Assembly (NCBI GenBank): GCA_029783825.1
Contig: JAREIK010001468.1
Location: forward strand, 1,364,001-1,428,000
DNA length: 64,000 nucleotides
Direction of reading: 5' to 3'
From: Sapria himalayana
Taxonomy: Eukaryota > Streptophyta > Magnoliopsida > Malpighiales > Rafflesiaceae
The notes beneath the pieces were generated by a model. The model was not told where the DNA came from, searched no databases, and saw only the letters and a list, made by a program, of their open reading frames with translations. A program made the translations under genes and the position numbers. This document shows positions 46,424 to 59,436 of this stretch, piece by piece. Position 1 is the stretch's first letter. Each line of letters opens with the position of its first letter.

Positions 46424-47520
46424 AAAAATGAAAATTTCCCATTTGATGGCATAAGAAATAAAAAGTATTGTTAGGACAATACCAATCAACATTGGATATT
46501 GATTGAATATGGGCATTAATGTAAAATTAGTGGCAGTGGACCACCATTTTATGTCCCACTTTGATACCACAATGAAAGTAAATATATTAATTAAAAAAAA
46601 ATATGTAAATCATATTCATACTTCATGAAATGAAAGAAAATGGTACATATACATAAAGAAAAAAAAAGATGATAAAATCACCTTTATAGTTTCAATCGCT
46701 TCATATTTGTCTCAGAACATAAAAACAAGTAAAAAAATAAAGTGAAAAGTAAAATAAAACATTAATCACTTGTTTTAACAATACAAATTATGTGAAATTT
46801 ATCTAAAAATTTTTGATACTTTGGGATTATATTTGTATGTTCACAATACTTAATAAACATCTAAAAATATTAAATAATATATTTCTACATTTCTTTATAT
46901 ATGAAAGAAAATAAAGAAACACACACCCACACACACACACACAATCATGCTTATGAGCATCAATTTTAGACAAATATCTTGAACATAACAAATATATTTC
47001 AGCATAATTTATGTCTAATATGCATCTATATGAAATAAAAATATTAATATATAAATAAATTAAATTAATTCAATATCAGTTATATATTATAATATAATTA
47101 ATTTTTTTTTTTACTTTTATATTCAATGAATTTAAATAAATTAAAATTACATATAATTATAAATAAAATAAAATCTAATATTATTCACACATTAAAATAT
47201 AATTACAATTTTATTTTTAATAAATTTAAATAGAATAAAGATATATATTCAAGTAATTTTTAACCACATACATAGATATAATATGTAAATAATTTTAATT
47301 CTTAATTTCATAATTATATTTAAATATAATTAAATATAATTTTAATACATTTAGCCTAATTAAAAATTAAACAAAATTAATATTTATTATCCACTAATGT
47401 CATATAATTTTAATTCTGCATTATAAATTATATAATAGATATAATATTTTTTTAATAATTATTATATTTTTTATTATAGTATTATAATATATATAAATTA
47501 TATAATATATATAATATAAA
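46424..47520. other. AT-rich intergenic region, nothing recognised
   Basis: A CA tract lies at 46919-46942. The last 400 bases before the next gene are almost pure A/T. No exon or RNA gene seen. Confidence 0.6.
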
Positions 47521-47524
47521 ATGG

Positions 47525-48082
47525 ATGTCTTTCGGGAGAAATCGAAAGGGCTGGTTGCGACAAGCTTGGTCGACGATTCCAATGGGGACGGCAGCAAAAA
47601 GCCATGACAGTGAATCGGAGAGGAATCCCGATGAATTACCGGAGTACTACCAGACGATTACTTCTCTTGAAAGCGACGGCGACCAGGATACCGACTCCGA
47701 TCAATCCATCACCGAAGTCAGTGGACTCGACGAAGGTTGGAATGCGGACGAAGCCGTGAGCCGAATCTCGTCGGTCCGGCTGATGGAAGAGAGAGAAACA
47801 AAAACAGGCGGCGGCGAGGGCGACGGAGAAGACGGGATCTGGGCGAGCGATGCGGCTGATCGGGCAACCTCGAGAGCATTCCGAGAGGCCGAGGTTCGAA
47901 GGAATGAGCCGTTGCCTCGCGAGACAAGGAGGCGTGTGATGGAGGCGATGCGTGGGGTTTCATGGAGATCTCCTGTTCCCCAATGGGCCGCCACGCTTCC
48001 CGAGGATCACTGGATGGATAGCCTCGAGCTATTGAGGATGCACATGCAAGCGCATCGTCATCCTGCAACTGTTCGTGACTGA
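47525..48082 (+). CDS. Conserved plant protein of unknown function
   Basis: Single-exon open frame of 185 codons, GC-rich against a nearly pure A/T upstream region. The middle is acidic and low in complexity (ELPEYYQTITSLESDGDQD, then a Gly/Glu stretch). The C-terminal third looks conserved: SRAFREAEVRRNEPLP, VMEAMRGVSW, then WAATLPEDHWMDSLELLR. I recall plant proteins of unknown function that end with a similar RRN.PLP ... VMEAMRGVS ... P.WA...PED.W pattern, but I have no name for the family. No signal peptide, membrane helix or known domain is visible. An ATG four bases upstream (47521) opens a second frame of 28 codons in better initiation context, so the true N terminus is uncertain. Confidence 0.7.
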   Translation: MSFGRNRKGWLRQAWSTIPMGTAAKSHDSESERNPDELPEYYQTITSLESDGDQDTDSDQSITEVSGLDEGWNADEAVSRISSVRLMEERETKTGGGEGDGEDGIWASDAADRATSRAFREAEVRRNEPLPRETRRRVMEAMRGVSWRSPVPQWAATLPEDHWMDSLELLRMHMQAHRHPATVRD

Positions 48083-48328
48083 ACAGTATCTACCGAAAAG
48101 TTGTATTCATCTCTCCATTTCTTTTTCTTCGTCGATCGAAATTCATTTTTACCCTAATTAAGATTGGCGCAACCTGTTTATGAGTTCTTCCATTCCTATG
48201 CACAATTCATGGAGAGCGAACGTCTCGATCATGAATTGGTGACCAATAAATTTTTATGATGCCACAAATTCTCGCGCGAAAACGCAAATTACAGAATAAA
48301 ACGCAAGTTCATCGCTGGTGTGTGATTT
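48083..48328. other. Convergent intergenic gap
   Basis: Short spacer between the 3' ends of the unknown gene (+) and MCAT (-); presumably both 3' untranslated regions. Confidence 0.6.
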
Positions 48329-50208
48329 CTAAGCACCAATGGTTTCCACAGCAGCTCTCTTGTCCATTCTCTTGATGATCCCAGCAATAACCTGGGAGAG
48401 AAGAGCAAGCAATGACAGAAGCAGGCCTCTCGATCAATCACTCATGGAGCACGTGATCATGATCTCAAAAAAAAAAAAAAAAAAAAGAAAACACAGAGTC
48501 ACATGCCTTTCCAGGGCCTAATTCGTAGCTCTTCTTCAATCCTCTGCTCATGAGGTTCTTCATCGTAGTTTCCCACAGAACTGGGGAAGTCACCTGCACG
48601 TGTGATTTCGAGTTTGAAATACGATCTCTCCCACCTGTCTCGATCAGGAAGAAGAAGACCGATGGCTTTGTTACCTGGGATTCCAAATTATTCTTAATCG
48701 AGGCAGGATCGGCATGCGCCCGTGCGTCGACATTAGATATAACGGGTATTTTTGGAACCTTGATCTCTGTTGCTGCCAATGCCGATTTCAATTTAGGGAC
48801 GGCAGGCTCCATGAAGTGAGTGTGAAAGGCACCGGCAACGGCTAAACGCACCTGCAATAACATGCAGAAACATCTTCGCTGCTGCGGCCAACCTGTAAAC
48901 TTTGTCATTTGATCAACTTACAGTAAATCTAGCTTTGAATAACTTAGCTTTATCTTCTACTGCTTCTACTCCCTTCACGCCTCCAGACACAACGTAATTC
49001 CCCTGCCAACCAACTTATCTTCAGCTTCAGTTATCAAAGATGGCGATGCTGTTGAAGATAAATTTCTTTTTTCTTACAGGGCATAGGTAATTTGCAATCT
49101 GTACTTTATTTGCTTCGTCGACATCTTCATTTGCAGCATCACACAACTGTTGAACCTGCTTGGAGCTCAATCCTATGACACTCAGCATGGCACCGTCAGC
49201 AGCATCAGAAGCTTCCTGGAAGATGCATTGGAGAAGATGAAACCAAAGAAAACGGGGATGAAATCCATGAATAAGTTAACCTGCATTGCTTCTCCTCTTA
49301 GCCTGACCAACTTAAGTCCATCTTCAAAGCTTGACGCACCAGCAAACCCAACACGAACAAGAGAATTCAATACACAGGCATGGATATTGAATGGATTAGT
49401 ACCAGAAAAGGCACTTGTTTTTTCGTTCTAGTTCTTGATGTTTGGCGATCACCTGAAAGCTCCACCGAATGCTAACGCAGTGTATTCTCCTAAACTGAGT
49501 CCGCACGTAACATCAACAGAATCAATTATCTCTTGTCCTCCATCCCAAGCTCTGAGCACCTCCACCGCGGCTAGGCTCGTAACATAGATTGCTGGCTGCA
49601 TGCAGCAGAAACTTCACACGAGCTGATAATTAAGCAAGAAACTAAGAAGATAATCAAGCTAGCCTGGCTTATAATTGTAGAATCTAGCATTTCTTTGGGA
49701 CCATTAGTGCAGAGCTCCAGCAGATCATATCTGTATGCAATAGATGCAGGAGTTAAATCCAAAGAGGAAGACATAGCGAAGTATCCATCAGAACATTACC
49801 CTAATATATCATTTGCTTTTGCATATAATTGTGCGGCAGCGGCCACGTTTTGAGCCTCCTTTCCCATCCCGACGACTTGAGCGCCCTAAAAGAATCAACC
49901 AAAACTCACGTGGGTCGTCATGCATCGACATTATCGTCACGTCATGTGCTTCCATGAATGAATGGATTGGCTAGTTGTAAATGGCTGACCTGACCCGGAA
50001 AGAGAAAAGCGCAGGTGGGTTTGTAATCGGCAAACAACGGTTCGCTAACATGGGATCGAGCCGGCGTACACATACAAAGCGCATGTCGCCGCAGGTTTTT
50101 CACTCCAGAACATCGAATTGAAATGATACGAGAGCTAGCGATGGCACTGGAAGCCGTCGTATGAGCGGATATTAGCGGCGAAGATGGAAGGACGAAAGAA
50201 GATACCAT
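48329..50208 (-). CDS. MCAT: Malonyl-CoA:acyl carrier protein transacylase, organellar, ten exons
   Basis: Transfers malonyl from CoA to ACP for type II fatty acid synthesis in plastids and/or mitochondria. Exons: 49990..50208, 49800..49885, 49664..49730, 49453..49595, 49281..49329, 49078..49215, 48922..49002, 48675..48851, 48507..48593, 48329..48391; phases match throughout, giving about 369 residues, the usual plant length. The start (MVSSFVLPSSPLISAHTTAS) is a Ser/Thr-rich transit peptide. FabD landmarks follow: FLFPGQ|GAQ at the exon 1/2 joint, the nucleophile loop GLSLGEY, the arginine in RLRGEAMQ, and the histidine in GAFHTHFMEPA. It ends DKRAAVETIGA. Introns 3 and 9 start with GC. Nothing looks broken. 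Confidence 0.95.
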
Positions 50209-50942
50209 TGGCAAACTAGCAAACTAGCAAACGAGAGAGATGACACAAACGAAAGAAGAATTTAATTATTTAAAATATAAATATACATAATTATAATTAA
50301 TTTATTACATTTAAAATTAATTTGATTTAATTACCAAATCAAATTAATAAGATTACAATTTAATTAATTATTCTTATTATGTGTGTGTGTGTGTGTGTAT
50401 AATTTAAACAAATGAAACGCATAAGACTTCTTTTTTCTATTCTAAGCAATGATAAGGCTATGAAAGGTACATCGGCATGAATAAGATCTTAAGCTTCTAA
50501 TATAAATTATTCGTATAATAAATTATATTAATTATAATTAATACCACTATAAAATTATAATTGTACTTTCTTACTTATCCAAAATACGTTATGATATTGT
50601 TACTTATCACAAATTAAACTTCATATATTAAGATTACAGATACTCATTAGTTGAATTAAATTATTGATAATCTAATTTAATCAATCTCTAATTATTTTTT
50701 TGATATTTTCCACTTTAACTTATTTGAATTACCGGATCAAAATCCACCCATAGGGTTTGACATTATCAAAACATATAAGATTTCTCAAGGGGGTACCATC
50801 AATTCTTTTGATAGGACATATATCCTATTGGTAATTAATATTTACCACATGATGGATAAAGTTATTCAATTCATATAGTTCTTAAATTTATTTCTAAACT
50901 CTATTTTCTATGAATCATAATAATTATTAATAAATATATATA
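50209..50942. other. MCAT upstream region
   Basis: Probable promoter and leader close to 50209-50260, then AT-rich sequence with a (GT)n tract at 50381-50398. No gene seen. Confidence 0.5.
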
Positions 50943-53055
50943 TAGTGAAACCTCTCTAAATTAAAAGGATCCATAGCACAAAAAATTATTAATTAACGAA
51001 TGTTATTAATTTATAGAACCTTTACCTAAAAAAATCATAAAATATATCAAAGATATTACATGATTAATCCATGCAAGCCTCAATAAATTCAATATCAATT
51101 TTCAAAGTTAAAAGTTATGCTTAAATTAATCAACTTAAATTTTGAAATACCAAAGGTTGTGACCATATTTCCAAGAAAGTTTTCCAGGTGTGGAATATCA
51201 AAAGTTCCTCACTTGAATTATAAAGTCTAATGCATACAACAGTTGAGTTATAGTTTGTCCTTTTTTTATTTCTTTTTTCTTCCAAAATGAAGCCTTCATC
51301 TTCTCTTAATAATGATCAAAAGCTTAAAATTTATCATCATAAAGCAGCAAATCCATCCATCAAACAACCAGCTCTTGCAAATTGGGCAATTCAAGAATTC
51401 AAGCTTTCAAAAGTCCCAACACAAGGAACCATCAGCAACATCATTGCTAAGCATCAACAATATGAAAGCATGGACTCAACTGAACTTACATCTAAGCGTC
51501 AAAGAGCTATGAAGCATCATGAACTTGATAATATTTTAGCAAACTGGGTTTTACAATGTCAAGCATGTCGAGTGGCATTATCAGGTGATTTAATCAAGGA
51601 AAAAACTTGTCAATTTGCCAGACAACTTGAACAAGGAGAAAGAACACCAGAATTTTCAAATGGATTGATTGCAAAGTTCAATATTCGCCATGGATTCAAA
51701 TCTCAAAAATCATATGGAGAAAGTGGCTCTGCTAATTTAGATGCAATTGACAGAAATATGCCTATAATAAAAGAAAAACTTCAAAGCTATTCACTTCAAG
51801 ACATATACAACATCGATGAAACATGACTTTTTTATCGCATGGCTCTTGATCAAATAATTGCACGACGTCAAATTGAAGGTTCTAAGAAGGATAAAACACG
51901 TCTAACTTTTGTCTTTGCTGCAAATGCAGATGGGTCTCACAAAATGAAACCTCTCATCATTGGTCATGCACAAAGGCCACATGCTTTTAAAATAAAAAGT
52001 GGAGAGCAATTAGGTTTCTATTATCGCAGCAATGCAAAAGCTTGGATGACTGGACTCATTTTCAGGGAATGACTACAAAAGATGGATCAACAAATGCAAG
52101 ATCCTAATAGAAAAGTCTTACTTTTGTTAGATAATGCTCCTTCACATGTGGTGAGGGATTTGCCTCTTACAAATGTTCAAGTTTTTTTTTTCAGCTAATA
52201 CAACTTCTAAAATTCAACCAATGGATGCTGGAATAATAGCAGCAATTAAAGAGGCGATATAGGTGTTTTTAACTCTAAGATGCAATTGATAGAGATGAAC
52301 AATAAAAGGAAAACATCTATAAGGTTGATCAATTAATAACCATGAAATGGGCTAGGCAGCATGGAATGACATTTCTAGCAAGACAATAGCCAAATGCTTT
52401 AAGCACACAGGTCTCTTTGAAAGAGAAACTCAAAAAAATGAAGTGAGTTCGGAAGAACAAGATATAGAAAATGAACTTAAAGATGTTATTAATCAACTGC
52501 CAATTAGTCGCCCAATGTCTATTCACGAGCTTATAAATCCCGAGGAAGAGCAACAAGTTGCCCATGAAGAAATTTCAGATGAAGATTTAATAAAACTTTC
52601 GTCATCTCAAGATCAAGAAGAAGAGAAAGATTGTGAAGTTATGGATGAAAATCTTCCTATGTCAACAAAAGAAAAATTAAATGTTCTTCATTCTTGTATT
52701 TTATTTCTTGATCTTTCAAATTCAAATCATGTTATAGCTCATAAGGTACTTAGAAACATATAATTTGAGATACAAACTATTAAAAAAAACAAACTACTTT
52801 AGATAGGTATTTTTGTAAGGGATATTGATTTTACGAAGTAATATATTTTATCTATGATGTATAATATTTTTAAATTTATAAGGAATATTGATTCTATAAA
52901 TTAATATTTTTACATAGGGTATTTTCTATTTTGCATTAAATAATAGATTGTAGAATTATTAAATTATGCACATTCCACGGAGTAGGTGGATTGATTTCTC
53001 ATTTAATAATGGAGGTTAATAATTTATAAAGTATCAATTTAGGGAGGTTCTACTG
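50943..53055 (+). mobile_element. pogo/Lemi1-like DNA transposon
   Basis: 2113 bp flanked by TA on both sides. Inverted ends are TAGTGAAACCTCTCTAAATT on the left and, reverse-complemented, CAGTAGAACCTCCCTAAATT on the right. TA duplications and CAGTAGAACCTC-type ends are characteristic of the pogo branch of Tc1/mariner, seen in plants as Lemi1. A broken transposase gene lies inside. Confidence 0.9.
51287..52763 (+). pseudogene. pogo/Tigger-type transposase, disrupted
   Basis: The N terminus (from MKPSSSLNNDQKLKIYHHK) has the centromere-protein-B/psq-like helix-turn-helix layout. DDE-superfamily landmarks follow: YNIDET, then LLLLDNAPSH, then KIQPMDAGIIAAIK. TGA stops interrupt the frame at 51824-51826 and 52070-52072, and there are frameshifts near 52190 and 52260. 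The last open part (52443-52763) is an acidic tail. Only a few lesions are present, so inactivation looks moderately recent. Confidence 0.87.
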
Positions 53056-53059
53056 TAAA

Positions 53060-55110
53060 TAATAATTACCTTAATAATATGAGTAATAGTGATTATAATA
53101 ATTATAATGTATTTTATTTTACAAGCCAATACAAAATAGTTTTACCATATTTATCCAATTTAGTATACTCAAGTGTACTAGCTTTTGAAATTAAAACTTT
53201 ACTCTTTATCATAATCAAGATAGACTCATTGAAATTTCAGAAATATTTGGACACATTCCAAAGCCACGGTCACTTTCTAGATGCTGTATATGTAATTTAT
53301 TTTTACTTAATAATCTATTTTAATATTTTTATGTAAGTGCAGGAAAAGAAATATTAAAAGCACATGGATGCAGCAATAGCACAATAACGGAGGTCCCACT
53401 GACCCGCTTCATGATCCGACCCGCTTCGGTTAAATGAACCGGATGTTTATTTTTCATATAAAATGATTTGTAATTTTATTTTTCGGGCGGCTGTTTTTTG
53501 ACCCGTTTGAAATGTTCATCATCCCTCTCCTCTCTTTGCGCGATTTCGCAACTGCTGCATGCTGCATACTGTAAGACGTTTTGTTTCTTGGTTTTAATCT
53601 GTAACGCATAAGCGTTTTCTGGTGGAGGTAGATAGTCGTACTGAGCGACTAGCGAACCACGTTATTTCCTGTGTTGATTTCTCGTTTTTGATTCTGTCGT
53701 GGATGCTTGTTTGGATTAGGATATATATTGCTTGTTTTCTGTGTTTCTGTTGTTTTCTGTTTCTTAATCTCACTACCCGTGGAAGCGCAATTACCCAACA
53801 CCAATCAAGCAAATCCCATGGATGATTTTTATACTCTCTAGGGACTCCACAAGAAAGCAATGGACACAAGACATAAGCTAAATCCTAGACTTTAGAGGGC
53901 ATGACACTCAAACCACTCAACTCTATCGTAGATTCTGAAAAATAATTTAAAATAAAATATATTCAAGGATTTGTGTAATTTTGTTTGTGTCATGTATAAA
54001 TAATTCTTAACTTAATAAATATGTTTTGATTTATGTTGTTTTATGAAAATTGATAGATGTGATGATTAAATGGAAATTGAATTAGGGATTTTATTATTGG
54101 TCAATTTTTCATTTGTGAGAGTTATCATGGTGGACAATGATAGATAACATATGAGTCTCACTCATGCATATGATAAGATGGTAGTGATAACCCTTCTGAC
54201 CATGATATCCTAGTAAATCTATAAATTAAAACTAAAATTTGAGTTTGTTAATCATTATGAGTATGATACTTATAAAATAAAAAACACAAATAATTTTACA
54301 TAATAATTCATTATATAAATCTTAGAAGTACTAGTTCTCGATTGAAGTGGATATTTTATCAAAATTTTTTTAAGTGTTTCACCTATAGTGTGAAAGTTGT
54401 ATCTTCATTGAAGAGAATGGGGATAGGTAATCCATAGGACATGCATAAGTAAGTTATGACTCATAAAATAGTAAAAACACTTTGAGTTCTTTTTACTCAT
54501 ATAGTTCCCACTAGTGAAACTTGAGGAAAATATATATTAATTATGTGAGTATGATACTTAAGATATTGAATATACAAATGCTTACAAATCACATCAATTC
54601 TTAATTTTTATGACACATGAGACTGGAGAATAAGAATGTGCATACTAAGTAACTATCAAGAGTAGTTGATGGAAATTGTATAAGTTTGTCAATGACTCTC
54701 GAGTAGAGATGATTTATTATCTCGTTAGTAAATTACTAAGGAGATAACTATGAGGGGACCATTATTGGGATGAGCTTGATGATAATAATCATCTTGTATG
54801 CTGTTAGAGAAAAGAGTCATTACACAATAACTCATTATTTATTCTATATGCAAAACCAATATAATTTATTTGAATAAAAATTACATAAATTAATTAAACA
54901 AATCTATAGATCTAAGATTGATATCATAATCCAAAATATATATTTTATTAGAATTAAATTGTCTCATTATTGATTGACTAAACTACTAATATAGTTCTTG
55001 TGGATTTGATATTTGGATAAAAATCATTTAAACTACTTATATGACATATATTTATAAATCTTTATTGATGAGATATCCTCACCAATAAGTTTTTGGGATA
55101 CTATTTAACC
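53060..55110 (+). repeat. Large dispersed repeat, copy C, split by an LTR-like insertion
   Basis: Left part shows ATTCCAAAGCCACGGTCACT (53257), parallel to copy A at 33868. Right part from 53803 continues with CTCTCTAGGGACTCC, matching copy A near 34105, and from 54430 to 55110 it matches the reverse complement of copy B. The LTR-like repeat at 53285-53800 lies between the two parts. Confidence 0.6.
53285..53800 (+). repeat. LTR-like dispersed repeat, copy 3, nested in copy C
   Basis: Runs from TGTATATGTAATTTATTT to TTACCCAACA and is collinear with 31026-31500 (TTCATGATCCGACCCGC, GCATACTGTAAGACG, CGTACTGAGCGACTAGCG). It has a TATA-like TATAAAATGATT. Best read as a solo LTR; no clean target duplication seen. 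Confidence 0.7.
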
Positions 55111-55299
55111 AATATAATTAAGCAGTATAACAAAGTCACAACAATAATCCATAAATCAAACATTTACCTTCTAGGATGCTTCTTCAAATGTAGCTCGGGT
55201 TCGAGCCAATTTTAGCATCTAAAACTAAGTCATTTTGGAAAGTACTTTTTCTTTTATATTTGAGCGGTATGAGAATTTTAAATATTTATAAAGCGCTAA

Positions 55300-57900
55300 C
55301 CTAGAATGCTAAGGAGGGCCAAATTAAACTCATGGAGCCTTATAAAATACAATCCCCCTCTAGACTTATGCACACAAATCTTTGACCAACTACTAATGAA
55401 CTCCACTACTACAACAAACCCCATTCTCTCACCCATATCCATTCATAAGTCATGCAAGATCCTCACCAAGACCAATGGGTAAAAGAAGTTAGCATAGCAT
55501 GATCAATACTTTTATGTAAATTTTTTTTGTGAGCTAAAGATTGAAATTTTTCTTCCAATCACCCAACCTCTGCTTGATCTACTTTTCAATATTGCTAAAA
55601 ACAACATTTTTATTCCTACTATATGGAGGGAAGACCAATATATTTATCATGATCAATCATTTGATACACATTGGACAATAAACAAATGTCCAATCTCGTA
55701 GTGACTAGAGTATTAGGAATAAATAAAATATTGGATTTTTTATAATTTACCATTTGGCCACAAACTTTCTCATATATATCCAAGTAATCTTTAATATGTT
55801 GTGCTTGGTTAGATATAGCTCAGCTCAGAAGAACACTAAACTATCATCTATAAAGCAAGGATGAAAATCATTGGAGCTTGTCGATTAATTTTGCAATCAT
55901 GAATTAGTCTTCGAGCTTCATAATTACTCAATAAAATGAAAAGTTCTTTCAAACACAAAATGAACAAGTATGGAGACAATGGATCACTCTGCCTTAGCTC
56001 TCTTTGTGGAATAATTGGACTAATAGCTATGTCATTCTAGATGGTCTTGTACTCAACAAAAGTAACACCTAACATAATTAATTTAATTCATCATTCATCA
56101 AATCCCATTTGAAGCATCATACCCTTGAGGAAATCCCATTTGAAGCATCATACCCTTGAGGAAATCCCATTTGATATGGGCATAGGCATTTGACATGTCA
56201 AGCTTTAGTGTAGCTTGACCAATTTTTCTAGTCCTCTTGCTTTATAAAAAATGCCAGCATTCAAATGCCACCAATATATTATCAGTTAGTAATTTGTAAA
56301 GTATATAATCACTATGAATTTCAAAATATAACATCTTTAAGCAACTCTTTCATTATGTTGGCAAGAAACTTAGAATAGCTTTATAGATCACATTACATAA
56401 TGCAATGTGGATCTTAAATTATAGAGAGAATTAGAAGAATTCTTCTTTGGGATAAGAACTATTGAAGTGAAATTCAAACATGGCTGAAAACAAATATCAT
56501 TCAAATATTTTATGAAAAACTTAATAATCACATTTTATCAACAACATCAAAAAATGACGATAAACAATCAAGATTCATTTCGTTGAGTCAAAGGATTTAT
56601 CTGGTAACATGGAAAATATCATGTCCTTGACTTCTCCAGGACCAAAAGGATAAATAAGGATAACATTATGAGCATCAAAGATATTTCATTCTAATATTTG
56701 AAATAATCAAATCTACATCACAACCATTAGAAGTAATCCCTTGGTCCGAAGCATACATGTAAAAATACTTGGTGTTTGAATCACCATGTTAAAGCTAATA
56801 TTATTTTGCACATTGCTTCCAATAGGTATAATGCTGATCTAGGAGTACATGTAGTTATCTATTTATATCAGAATATTCATCTAATGAAACATCATCACAT
56901 AAAGGATTAAGGACATGAAATTGCTTTTTACAATCAACAATACTTTTTTTAAGATTCAGAGAAATTTTCTCACCCCACTTGTGAAAATGAATACCACAAA
57001 CATTAATTTTGGATAACAAATCTAGCCTATTTGTAGCATTGCAACCTTCTTTAAATTCGCGACCACTTTCTTTTTTTATGAGTCAAGCATTCTCAAATAT
57101 CAAGTGGTGAGATCTAATTTGTACCCATCCTTGAGTTTTTTAAAACCTCAAGCACTCTATCCAGCATTATCATTAGTATACATAGAATACAAAGTCAGAT
57201 CAGCAAGCACTCTATCCAGTCTTTCTTCAATCCAATGTTTAGTTCCTTTGCTTTTCTCCCATGTTAACTCAATAACCTATCATCTATAATTCATGAAGAC
57301 TATAATCCATCACAACTTGATTGAAAAATTGAATCAAAGATGGAAGATGATGTAAATTTCCCTTCTTCTCATTATGATGAAGAGGTCGTTAAAACCACCT
57401 ATGACACACTATGACTTATGAGATTTGGCACTAATTTGACAAAGGATATTCCATGATTAATGTATTGTCACATATTTCTTTCTAGAAAAACATAGAAGCA
57501 CGTGAGTTTCCAATTCAACATATGCAAAACATTGATAGAGACATCAATGTGGATTCTAAAGTAATTAATTATTTGGGTCATATATTGTTCTTTCCAAAAT
57601 AAGGTTATGCCACCACTTAACCCATTATGCTCCACTTGAAACATGTCTTGAAAACCTATTTGAATTTATGTCCAAAAGTTCTTGAACTATCTATGCGCTG
57701 TATAAACCATGACAATTCTAACTTTATGTACTCAATGGACCTAGTGGGCTTAATACCCAAGGCAAATCAATAACAAGTTTTTTGTAGACTCATTAGATAG
57801 AACTACCCAATATTACTAAACCCAAAAGTTTGAAGTTCCAATTTAATCCTTCTTCTCTTTAGATCTCCAATAATAACTTTCTCAAACTGACTTATATCTT
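55300..57900 (-). mobile_element. Decayed L1-type LINE (endonuclease and reverse transcriptase remains)
   Basis: Reading the minus strand, stop-ridden frames still show reverse transcriptase blocks: TDNILVAFECWHFL, QATLKLDMSNAYAHIKWDFL, then PIIPQRELRQSDPLSPYLFI. Upstream (56.9-57.9 kb) are endonuclease-to-RT linker-like fragments. These are hallmarks of plant L1 LINEs. A 31-bp unit is tandemly duplicated at about 56098-56170. Ends not determined. Confidence 0.8.
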
Positions 57901-59436
57901 GTGTCGGGGGGGGTACTAAAATACATAAAAGATTTTTTATGGTTCTAGAACTAGCTTTTTGTTTTTTGTAGAATTCTAGAATATATTTGGTGTTTCAGAA
58001 TTGACAAAAAAGGAATTCTAGTAGAATATTTTCATAACCCTCTCCTATATCCTATCTTTTTTTTATCTCTCAAGTCTAGAATAGCTTATGCATAAAGTTG
58101 TCATGAAAAAATTTGGATAGAAAATATTCTTATTTCTATGCAAAATTGATGTGTTTCTATTGGCAAGAATCCTTGTTGGAGTGATGCTAAAATGAAGGAT
58201 AATTAACTTAAAGAATAAAACATATAAATATCCGACATTTCTATCCAAAATCTTAGATTAACTTATTTTGTTCTTAGATTTTTATTTTCTAGGATTTTCT
58301 ATTCTAGAAATTTATATTCTAGGTTTAATACATAATTTTGGTGTGTTAAATTTTATATGTATTTTTGTATATATGAATAAGTCTTTAGTATATGTTTTAA
58401 TTTATGTTAGTAGTTGTAAGTTCAAAATTTGAATTTTGTTTTGCAGATCATTATTGGTTTAATGTCTGAAAATTGTTTGTGTCTATATATTATGCTTGGA
58501 CATGCTAAATTTTATATTTGAAATAAATTTAAACTTATGGCTAAAATATTTTAAAACAAATCTTTAATATTTTATAAATGAAATCTAATACAATTGATTT
58601 TAATAAAAACTAAATTACAGACATAATTTTTTTTTTATTTGAAGTGGACACTTTTAAAATAGAAAAATTATCTTATTTTGAGTTTTGAAAAATGAAAATT
58701 TCCATTGTCTCCATTTAATTATATTTCTAATACTTTTTTGTAGTTATTGAATAATCACGAACTCCAAAGACCTTCTCCAATAAGCGGTATCTAAATATTT
58801 ATTGAGGACATCATTTACTATTATCAATGTGGTATCAAAATTTTTATATATCATCAAATTAGTATCAAAATATTTTGATACCAATAAATTGATATTAAAT
58901 GATTGTTGGGATATTTTCTTTGTGTATTTTAATTTTTATTAAAATTGACTTTAGTTATCATGGAATATCACTCTTTGATAATAAAATTAAATATAACTAT
59001 TCTATTTGAAAAATTAGAATATATGTTCACCTTGGTATTAGATAATTATATCACTATTTGATTGTAAAACCAAAACCTAAAAGTACAAGTGTCTAAGATT
59101 AGGAATAACTATACTTAAGGATTTTCTCCAATATTTGGCAATGGATCAGTATGGATACCTATAACTATGTTGCTGAAGAAATGAAGATGGCTGAATTATA
59201 GCAGAAGCTAGAGTCTATGTATGAAAAAAAAATACATTTAAAATAAAATAGTATCATTAAATTTCTAGTAACTTAAAAATTGAAGGACAAAAATTAGATG
59301 TCAGTATCCTTCAATTTCTTTCAAGGGCTGACAAACCAATTAGCATCTATAAAAATAAGCTTGGAAGATGAATTACTTGCAAAGCCACTACTTAGCTCAT
59401 ATTTAGATAACTGAGATAACATTGTGATATATTTAG
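57901..59436. other. AT-rich spacer
   Basis: 57905-57915 is a G run; 57940-58330 is rich in TTCTAGAAT-type words in both orientations. No gene or known element identified. Confidence 0.5.

Noticed and set aside
57104..57289. 61-codon plus-strand frame
   Set aside because: Lies antisense to decayed LINE sequence and shows no recognisable domain.
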